Source of the DNA: Paraburkholderia sp. BL21I4N1
GTDB lineage: Bacteria; Pseudomonadota; Gammaproteobacteria; Burkholderiales; Burkholderiaceae
Direction: 5' to 3'
DNA length: 64,000 nt
Assembly (NCBI RefSeq): GCF_002973525.1
Contig: NZ_PVEN01000002.1
Span: 620,001 to 684,000 of the forward strand
Of the stretch, positions 54,913-64,000 are shown piece after piece; positions within the stretch are counted from its first letter, which is position 1, and each line of letters begins with the position of its first letter. The translations under genes were made by a program, and so were the position numbers. The notes under the pieces are model-generated. The model was not told the origin of the DNA and made no database searches. It saw only the letters and a list, made by a program, of their open reading frames with translations.

Positions 54913-57900
54913 GTGCGTCTGACCTCGATCAAACTCGCTGGCTTCAAGTCATTCGTCGATCCCACGCATTTCCAGGTCCCGGGCCAGCTAGTCGGCGTGG
55001 TCGGACCGAATGGATGCGGCAAGTCCAACATCATCGACGCCGTGCGCTGGGTGCTCGGCGAATCGCGCGCTTCCGAGCTGCGCGGCGAGTCGATGCAGGA
55101 CGTGATCTTCAATGGCTCGACCGCGCGCAAGCCGGGTAGCCGCGCCAGCGTCGAACTCGTGTTCGACAACGCCGACGGCCGCGCCGCCGGCCAGTGGGGC
55201 CAGTATGCCGAAATCGCCGTGAAGCGCGTGCTCACGCGCGACGGCACCTCGAGCTACTACATCAACAATCTGCCGGCGCGTCGCCGCGACATTCAGGACA
55301 TCTTCCTCGGCACCGGCCTCGGGCCGCGTGCGTACGCGATCATCGGGCAGGGCATGATCGCGCGCCTGATCGAGGCGAAGCCGGAAGAGTTGCGCGTGTT
55401 CCTCGAAGAAGCCGCGGGCGTGTCCAAGTACAAGGAACGCCGCCGCGAAACCGAGAACCGTCTGCACGACACGCGCGAGAACCTGACGCGGGTCGAGGAT
55501 ATCGTCCGCGAACTCGGCGCGAATCTCGAGAAGCTGGAAGCGCAGGCGATCGTCGCGACCCGATACAAGGATCTGCAAACCGACGGCGAGGAAAAGCAGC
55601 GTCTGTTGTGGCTGTTGCGCAAGAACGAAGCCGGCGGTGAGCAGGAACGTCAGCAGCGCGCGATCGAACAGGCGCAGATCGACCTGGAAGCGCAAACCGC
55701 CAAGCTGCGCGAAGTCGAGGCGCAGCTCGAAACGCTGCGCGTCGCGCATTACTCCGCGAGCGACGCCATGCAGGGCGCGCAGGGCGCGCTCTACGAGGCG
55801 AACGCGGAAGTCAGCCGGCTCGAAGCCGAGATCAAGTTCATCGTCGAATCGCGCAATCGCGCGCAGGCGCAGATCGCCGCGCTGACCGCGCAGCGTGAGC
55901 AGTGGCAGTCGCAGGCGCAAAAAGCGCAAGACGATATCGAGGACGCCGAAGAGCAACTGGCCGTCGCCGAAGAAAAAGCCGCGCTCGCCGAAGACGAAGC
56001 CGCCGCTAGGCACGACGCCATGCCCGCGCTCGAAGCGCGCTGGCGCGACGCCCAAACCGAATTGAACGCGGAGCGCGGCGGCATTGCGCAGACCGAGCAG
56101 GCGCTCAAGCTCGAAGCCGCGCATCAGCGCAATGCCGACCAGCAATTGCAGCAACTGCAGCAGCGTCACGAGCGGCTGAAGACGGAATCGGGCGGTCTCG
56201 ACGCCCCCGACGAGGTCCAGCTCGAAGACCTGCGCATGCAGCTCGCCGAGCACGAAGAAGTCCTGCACGACGCGCAGGCGCGCCTCGCGGACGCGCAGGA
56301 AACCCTGCCGCGTCTCGATGGCGAACGGCGTGCCGCGCAGGAACGCGTGCAGTCGGAAAGCGCGCAGATTCATCAGCTCGACGCGCGCCTCGCCGCGCTC
56401 AAGCAACTGCAGGAAAACGTCCAGACCGAAGGCAAGATCCAGCCGTGGCTCGACAAGCACGAACTGGGCGGCTTGCCGCGTCTGTGGAAGAAGCTGCACG
56501 TCGAAGCCGGCTGGGAAGCCGCGCTGGAAGCCGTGCTGCGCGAGCGGCTGGCCGCGCTCGAAGTGTCGAATCTCGACTGGGTCAAGGCCTTTGCGACCGA
56601 CGCGCCGCCCGCCAAGCTCGCGTTCTACGCGCCGCCGGCCGCCGGTCAGCCGGTCGCCGCGCCAGCCGCGTTGCGGCCGCTGCTGTCGCTGGTGCGGATC
56701 GACGACGCCGGTATCCGCGCGGTGTTGAACGACTGGCTGGGCCTCGCATTCGTCGCCGACGATCTGCAGCAGGCGCTGGCCATGCGTTCGCAGTTGCCGG
56801 AAGGCGGTTCGTTCGTCGTCAAGGCGGGTCACGTGGTGACGCGCGTCGGCGTGCAGCTGTACGCGGCCGACTCCGAACAGGCCGGCATGCTGGCGCGTCA
56901 GCAGGAAATCGAAAACCTCGGCCGCCAGGTGCGCGCCCAGGCTTTGCTCGCCGACGAGGCGAAGGCGGCCGCGATCCGCGCCGAAGCCGCCCACACGCAA
57001 GCCGCGCAGGCGCTGACCGACGTGCGCCAGCAGGCCGAGCGCGCCACGCAGCGCGTGCACGCATTGCAGATGGACGTGCTCAAGCTCACCCAGGCGCACG
57101 AGCGTTACACGCAGCGCAGCACGCAGATTCGCGAGGAACTCGCCGAAATCACGGCGCAGATCGAAGAGCAGCGCGCCATGCGCGCGGAGTCGGAAGCGAA
57201 CTTCGAGCGTCACGACGGCGAACTTGCCGAATTGCAGGCGCGTTTCGAAGATCACCAGTTGGCTTTCGAAGCGCTCGACGAGCAGCTCACCGCCGCGCGC
57301 GGCCAGGCACGCGACCTCGATCGCGGCGCCACCGACGCGCGCTTCGCCGCACGCAACATGGCGAACCGCATCGAGGAATTGAAGCGCAGCATCCAGGTCG
57401 CGCATGAGCAGAGCGAACGCGTCGCGGGCTCGCTGGAAGACGCCCGTGGCGAACTCGAAACGATCAACGAGCAAACCGCGCACACCGGTCTGCAGGACGC
57501 GCTCGACATTCGCGCGGTCAAGGAGGAAGCGCTGCACGCCGCACGCCTCGAACTCGACGATCTGACCGCCAAACTGCGCGCCGCCGACGAAACCCGTCTG
57601 ACCGCCGAGCGCGCCTTGCAGCCGCTGCGCGACCGCATCAACGAATTGCAGTTGAAGGAACAGGCGGCGCGCCTGAACGGTGAGCAGTTCGTCGAACAAC
57701 TGGCCGCGGCGGGTGTGGATGAAGCCGAGTTGCAGGCCAAGCTCACGCCCGACATGAAGCCGTCGTACCTGCAAGGCGAAGTGACGCGCATCAACAACGC
57801 GATCACCGCGCTTGGCCCCGTCAACATGGCCGCGCTGGACGAACTGAAGGCGGCGACCGAGCGCAAGAGTTTCCTCGACGCGCAATCCGCCGACCTGAAC

Positions 57901-58431
57901 AGCGCGATCGAAACGCTCGAAGACGCCATCCGCAAGATCGACGCGGAAACCCGCACCCTGTTGCAAGGCACTTTCGACCAGGTGAATCACCACTTCGGCG
58001 AACTGTTCCCGCGTCTGTTCGGCGGCGGCCAGGCGAAGCTCATCATGACCGGCGACGAAATTCTCGACGCCGGCGTGCAGGTGATGGCGCAACCGCCGGG
58101 CAAGAAGAATTCGACGATTCACCTGTTGTCGGGCGGCGAGAAAGCGCTGACCGCCACGGCGCTGGTGTTCGCGATGTTCCAGCTGAATCCGGCGCCGTTC
58201 TGTCTGCTGGACGAAGTGGACGCGCCGCTCGACGACGCCAATACGGAACGCTTCGCGAACCTCGTGCGGGCAATGTCCGACAAGACCCAGTTCCTGTTCA
58301 TTTCGCACAACAAGATCGCCATGGAAATGGCTCAGCAACTGATCGGCGTGACCATGCAGGAGCAGGGCGTGTCGCGGATCGTGGCCGTCGACATGGAATC
58401 GGCCGCCGGTTTCGCCCAGAATATCGTTTAA
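54913..58431 (+). CDS. smc: Chromosome segregation protein SMC
   Basis: A 1172-residue condensin subunit. The N-terminal Walker A is G-P-N-G-C-G-K-S-N, followed by R-W-V-L-G-E-S. Two long coiled coils flank a hinge at about 510-665. The C-terminal signature L-S-G-G-E-K-A-L-T-A and Walker B L-L-D-E-V-D-A-P-L-D-D-A-N complete the ATPase head. It organises and helps segregate the chromosome. The start is GTG, before the conserved R-L-T-S-I-K-L-A-G-F-K-S-F. scpA/scpB are not in the window. Confidence 0.97.
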   Translation: MRLTSIKLAGFKSFVDPTHFQVPGQLVGVVGPNGCGKSNIIDAVRWVLGESRASELRGESMQDVIFNGSTARKPGSRASVELVFDNADGRAAGQWGQYAEIAVKRVLTRDGTSSYYINNLPARRRDIQDIFLGTGLGPRAYAIIGQGMIARLIEAKPEELRVFLEEAAGVSKYKERRRETENRLHDTRENLTRVEDIVRELGANLEKLEAQAIVATRYKDLQTDGEEKQRLLWLLRKNEAGGEQERQQRAIEQAQIDLEAQTAKLREVEAQLETLRVAHYSASDAMQGAQGALYEANAEVSRLEAEIKFIVESRNRAQAQIAALTAQREQWQSQAQKAQDDIEDAEEQLAVAEEKAALAEDEAAARHDAMPALEARWRDAQTELNAERGGIAQTEQALKLEAAHQRNADQQLQQLQQRHERLKTESGGLDAPDEVQLEDLRMQLAEHEEVLHDAQARLADAQETLPRLDGERRAAQERVQSESAQIHQLDARLAALKQLQENVQTEGKIQPWLDKHELGGLPRLWKKLHVEAGWEAALEAVLRERLAALEVSNLDWVKAFATDAPPAKLAFYAPPAAGQPVAAPAALRPLLSLVRIDDAGIRAVLNDWLGLAFVADDLQQALAMRSQLPEGGSFVVKAGHVVTRVGVQLYAADSEQAGMLARQQEIENLGRQVRAQALLADEAKAAAIRAEAAHTQAAQALTDVRQQAERATQRVHALQMDVLKLTQAHERYTQRSTQIREELAEITAQIEEQRAMRAESEANFERHDGELAELQARFEDHQLAFEALDEQLTAARGQARDLDRGATDARFAARNMANRIEELKRSIQVAHEQSERVAGSLEDARGELETINEQTAHTGLQDALDIRAVKEEALHAARLELDDLTAKLRAADETRLTAERALQPLRDRINELQLKEQAARLNGEQFVEQLAAAGVDEAELQAKLTPDMKPSYLQGEVTRINNAITALGPVNMAALDELKAATERKSFLDAQSADLNSAIETLEDAIRKIDAETRTLLQGTFDQVNHHFGELFPRLFGGGQAKLIMTGDEILDAGVQVMAQPPGKKNSTIHLLSGGEKALTATALVFAMFQLNPAPFCLLDEVDAPLDDANTERFANLVRAMSDKTQFLFISHNKIAMEMAQQLIGVTMQEQGVSRIVAVDMESAAGFAQNIV

Positions 58432-58549
58432 GTTTTCGGTTGAGTTGAGCATCGCGGGCGTCCGCGTTCAGCGCAGCGGCCAGCGGTCGCGCGACAGGTG
58501 AACGGGGCGTAACGGCCGCGCACATAAAAGAATTGCTGATGGAGCATGC

Positions 58550-59836
58550 ATGGACGAGTTGACACTCGGTTTGATCGGCGCGGGCGCCGTAGTGGTCGGG
58601 GGCGTGGTCGTGTACAACGCGTGGCAGGGTGCGAAGGTGCGCCGCAAGATGCCGCGGCCGATGCCGGCCGAGACCGCCGAAACGTTCGCGCGGGACGAGC
58701 AGGAAGAACAGAGCCCGTTCATCGAACCGGCCCGGCCGACCATGCGGCGCGAGCCGGTAGTCGGTTCGGACGGGGTGGCGGAAACGGGCGCGGCGCGGGT
58801 CGAGCCGACCTTTGGGGCGGCTGCGGGCGCGGTCGCCGCGCCGCTCGATACGCCGGCCGATATTCAGGCCGAGACGACTACGCCGAACGGTTATCCGGAA
58901 GCGGAAGGCGTGGCGCAAGCCGAAGGCGGCGAGGCGGCTGGGGCGGCCAACGCGGCACGTCATGCCGACGAACCGAACGAACCGATTCTGCCCGCCGCCA
59001 CGACGATTTCGTCGGCGCCGCCGGCTATCGTGGATCGTCGCATCGACTGTATCGTGCCGATTCGGCTGAATGGCCCGGTGGCTGGCGACAAGGTGATTCC
59101 GCTCGCGCAGCGTCTGCGCCGTGCCGGCAGCAAGCCGGTGCATATCGAAGGCAAGCTCGATGGCGGCGCGTGGGAGTTGCTGCAAAACGGTGCGCGCTAT
59201 GAAGAATTGCGCGCGGCCGCGCAACTCGCCAATCGCAGCGGGGCGCTCAACGAACTGGAATTCTCGGAATTCGTGACCGGCGTGCAGCAATTCGCCGACG
59301 CGCTGGACGCGTCGCCGGAGTTTCCCGACATGCTCGAAACGGTGGCCATGGCGCGCGAACTCGACGGCTTCGCCGCGCAGTGCGACGCGCAGTTGTCGAT
59401 CAACGTGCTGTCGGACGGCGCTCCGTGGTCGGCCAATTACGTGCAGGCGGTCGCGTCGCAAGACGGTCTGCTGCTGTCGCGCGACGGCACGCGCTTCGTC
59501 AAGCTCGACGCGAAGCAGAGCCCGGTGTTCATGCTGCAGTTCGGCGACACCAACTTCCTGCGCGACGACCTGACCTACAAGGGCGGCCAGATGATCACGC
59601 TGGTGCTCGACGTGCCGGTCGCCGACGAAGACATCCTGCCGTTCCGGCTGATGTGCGACTACGCGAAATCGTTGGCCGAGCGGATCGGCGGACGGGTGGT
59701 CGACGACGGCCGCCGGCCGCTGCCTGAAACCGCGCTGCTGGCGATCGAAAAACAGTTGATGACGCTCTACGCGAAACTCGAACAGGCGGGCATTCCCGCC
59801 GGTTCGCCGGCCACGCGGCGTTTGTTTAGCCAGTAA
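58550..59836 (+). CDS. zipA: Cell division protein ZipA-like
   Basis: A 428-residue protein. It has one N-terminal membrane helix (L-T-L-G-L-I-G-A-G-A-V-V-V-G-G-V-V-V, about residues 4-21), a Pro/Glu/Ala-rich linker to about 155, then a C-terminal ZipA FtsZ-binding domain (R-R-I-D-C-I-V-P-I-R-L-N at its start; F-S-E-F-V-T-G-V-Q-Q; G-G-Q-M-I-T-L-V-L-D-V-P). It tethers FtsZ rings to the membrane. The position between smc and ligA is conserved in the group. A strong terminator follows. Confidence 0.9.
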   Translation: MDELTLGLIGAGAVVVGGVVVYNAWQGAKVRRKMPRPMPAETAETFARDEQEEQSPFIEPARPTMRREPVVGSDGVAETGAARVEPTFGAAAGAVAAPLDTPADIQAETTTPNGYPEAEGVAQAEGGEAAGAANAARHADEPNEPILPAATTISSAPPAIVDRRIDCIVPIRLNGPVAGDKVIPLAQRLRRAGSKPVHIEGKLDGGAWELLQNGARYEELRAAAQLANRSGALNELEFSEFVTGVQQFADALDASPEFPDMLETVAMARELDGFAAQCDAQLSINVLSDGAPWSANYVQAVASQDGLLLSRDGTRFVKLDAKQSPVFMLQFGDTNFLRDDLTYKGGQMITLVLDVPVADEDILPFRLMCDYAKSLAERIGGRVVDDGRRPLPETALLAIEKQLMTLYAKLEQAGIPAGSPATRRLFSQ

Positions 59837-59860
59837 GCCGCGCTTTTTCGCTGATGTTCG

Positions 59861-59887
59861 CAACGGCCGCACGATGTGCGGCCGTTG
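59861..59887 (+). terminator. Rho-independent terminator after zipA
   Basis: Perfect 11-bp stem CAACGGCCGCA / TGCGGCCGTTG with a 5-nt loop, then TTGTTT, 24 bp after the zipA stop. Confidence 0.75.
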
Positions 59888-59998
59888 TTGTTTGGGACGC
59901 TTGTTTTACAGCATGCCTTACGGCATGTCGGCCACCACAACCTTCACGCCCTGAGCGCACCGCGGTGAATCCCCGAAACCACCATTCGGCCGATGTAA

Positions 59999-62655
<2,657 letters not shown>

Positions 62656-62695
62656 GGCGGCCCTCGGATCGCCGGTCGCCCATCTTTTGGGCAAT

Positions 62696-62725
62696 AAAAA
62701 ACCCACGCCAATGCGTGGGTTTTTT
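62696..62725. terminator. Bidirectional rho-independent terminator
   Basis: Perfect 13-bp stem AAAAAACCCACGC / GCGTGGGTTTTTT with a CAAT loop between the convergent def and pseudouridine synthase genes. A- and T-runs on both sides let it serve both strands. Confidence 0.92.
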
Positions 62726-62816
62726 ATTGGGTGGCCCTCAGGCGACGAGGGCAGCTGGGGCTCAGTGGTTGTTCAATCGCAATCCGACTGCGGCGAACAA
62801 CCATCGCCGCGGACTA

Positions 62817-64000
62817 TCAGAACGATTCGTCCGCCGCCAGATAGCGCCATTGGCCCGGCGGCAGCGCGCCCAGCATGACGCGACCCATCCGCACGCGCTT
62901 CAGGCCGATCACTTCAAGGCCGACCAGCTCGCACATGCGACGGATCTGACGCTTCTTGCCTTCGCGCAGCACGAAACGCAGCTGCTCGCCGTTCTGCCAG
63001 TTCACCTGCGCGGGCTTCAGCGGCTGGTCGTCGAGCGACAGGCCGTGACACAGCAGCTCAAGGCTTTCCGGCGGGAAGTGGCTTTCGACGTCGACGGTAT
63101 GTTCGCCGTATGCCACGCGCACCAGATATTCCTTATCGATCTCCGAATGGCCGCCGATCAGCTGCTTGGCGACGCGGCCGTCTTGCGTCAGCACCAGCAA
63201 GCCGGTCGAATCGATGTCCAGACGGCCCGCTGGCGCCAACTGGCGCAGATGCGAGACCGAGAAACGGATATCCGACTGATCGTCTGCCCAGCGATTTTCC
63301 GGCGTGACCAGCGTGATGGCCGGCTGATAGCCGTCTTCCGCCTGGCCCGACACCAGGCCTACCGGCTTGTGGATCAGCACCGTCACCTGGCTTGCTTGCG
63401 CGGCTTCGGCGGCGGGATCGATCTCGATGCGCTGGTCCGGACGCACCTTGGTGCCGAGCGTATCGATCCGCTCGCCGTCCACCAGCACCCAGCCCTTTTC
63501 GATCCACTCGTCGGCTTCGCGGCGCGAGCACAGGCCGAGCTCGGACATCAGTTTCGACAGGCGCAGCGTGCCCGGCGCGTCCTCGTAATCGCGACGCGGG
63601 GTGCGCGGAGCGGCGTCGGCGTCGTCACGTTCGGCGCGTGCCGCGGGCGCTGGGCCGCGCGGCTTGTCGGCACGCGCGGGACGGTCGTCGCCGAAGCGGC
63701 GGCCGGCGGCCGGGAGCGTTTTGTCGAAGCTGCGGGCAGGGCGGTCGCTGCGGCCGGTACGTTCGGTGCGCTCACCGGTTTGAGCCGGGCGGTCGCCGAA
63801 TTCGCGTTTCGTGAATGATCGTTCGCCGCGATCACCAGCGCCTTCAAACTTACGCGGTGCGCTGTCGCTGCGCGGGCCGCGTTCGCCGCCGAAGCGTGGA
63901 CGATCTCCGCCTTCGCGATCGTTGCGGACCGGACGGTCGCCACGTGGGCCGCGGTCGCCGCCTTCCGACGGACGTCCCGCGCCCGGGCGAGCACCGCTGA
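62817..64000 (-). CDS. RNA pseudouridine synthase, RsuA/RluB/RluF type, N-terminus beyond window
   Basis: The enzyme core (about residues from base 63,560 down) has an S4 RNA-binding domain (L-S-K-L-M-S-E-L-G-L-C-S-R-R-E-A-D-E-W), the catalytic Asp in A-G-R-L-D-I-D-S-T-G-L-L, K-E-Y-L-V-R-V and the family end motif K-R-Q-I-R-R-M-C. It isomerises a uridine in rRNA; which one is not clear (RluF-like short core). The frame stays open upstream to base 64,000, without any start codon, through at least 145 residues rich in Arg, Gly, Asp and Pro. The true start is therefore outside the window, and the ATG at 63,548 is internal. Such a tail suggests extra RNA contacts. Confidence 0.88.
   Translation of the reverse strand, partial: SGARPGAGRPSEGGDRGPRGDRPVRNDREGGDRPRFGGERGPRSDSAPRKFEGAGDRGERSFTKREFGDRPAQTGERTERTGRSDRPARSFDKTLPAAGRRFGDDRPARADKPRGPAPAARAERDDADAAPRTPRRDYEDAPGTLRLSKLMSELGLCSRREADEWIEKGWVLVDGERIDTLGTKVRPDQRIEIDPAAEAAQASQVTVLIHKPVGLVSGQAEDGYQPAITLVTPENRWADDQSDIRFSVSHLRQLAPAGRLDIDSTGLLVLTQDGRVAKQLIGGHSEIDKEYLVRVAYGEHTVDVESHFPPESLELLCHGLSLDDQPLKPAQVNWQNGEQLRFVLREGKKRQIRRMCELVGLEVIGLKRVRMGRVMLGALPPGQWRYLAADESF

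Noticed and set aside
54988..58452. Long minus-strand open frame opposite smc (over 1,100 codons)
   Set aside because: High GC and strong third-position bias in smc keep the antisense frame open. The translation is His/Arg/Gln-rich with no recognisable domain.

Overview
The window reads as primary-chromosome sequence of a beta-proteobacterium of the Burkholderia/Paraburkholderia group. The basis is high G+C coding sequence with strong third-position GC bias, a Burkholderiales-type trimeric porin, a smc-zipA-ligA-def run, a dapC-dapD-dapE cluster that includes an ArsC-like gene, separately placed aceB and aceA genes, an acyl-CoA-binding protein, and an RNA pseudouridine synthase with a long Arg/Gly/Asp-rich extension. 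The assignment is by gene content only; no database comparison was possible. Layout: bases 1-5,700 look accessory. They hold the end of a PLD-family protein, a decayed histidine-phosphatase gene, a DUF2278 (YukJ-like) protein, an AraC regulator, and a run of three putative lipoproteins; the first lipoprotein is an eight-repeat predicted beta-propeller. Bases 5,780-11,100 form a carbohydrate-uptake unit on the minus strand (MFS transporter, GH31 glycosidase, porin), with GlpR/DeoR-like operator hexamers upstream. Bases 11,480-18,740 hold a Pro-rich secreted protein, a complete YejABEF-type peptide ABC transporter and an NlpC/P60 hydrolase. Bases 18,800-22,530 hold a patatin-like lipoprotein, gltX and five tRNA genes (Ala, Glu, Asp, Glu, Asp) with two well-formed promoters and two terminators. 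Bases 22,640-31,250 hold small enzymes and regulators around the glyoxylate shunt (aceB, HAD dehalogenase, LysR regulator, universal stress protein, aceA). From 31,700 to 47,130 come rhlE, an acyl-CoA-binding protein, a translationally coupled tsaB-rimI-uracil-DNA glycosylase-DUF1853 run, thiD, lplT, alr-radA, a small conserved protein, a class III CoA transferase, an ABC-F ATPase and a glutathione peroxidase. From 47,160 to 53,400 come cls, prmB and the lysine/diaminopimelate genes dapE, yffB-like, dapD and dapC. The window ends with a DMT exporter, smc, zipA, ligA, def and a truncated pseudouridine synthase. How the genes work together: aceA and aceB supply the glyoxylate shunt for growth on C2 units. 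The dap genes and alr supply peptidoglycan precursors, and smc, zipA, ligA and def are chromosome and division housekeeping. The MFS-GH31-porin set appears to be a self-contained uptake and hydrolysis route for an unidentified alpha-linked, possibly acidic, glycoside. The YejABEF set imports peptides. No CRISPR array, prophage, insertion sequence or complete defence system was recognised. The most unusual parts are the PLD/DUF2278 block, the lipoprotein trio, the GH31 locus with its operator array, and the duplicated tRNA-Glu/Asp cassette with a compensatory acceptor-stem change.
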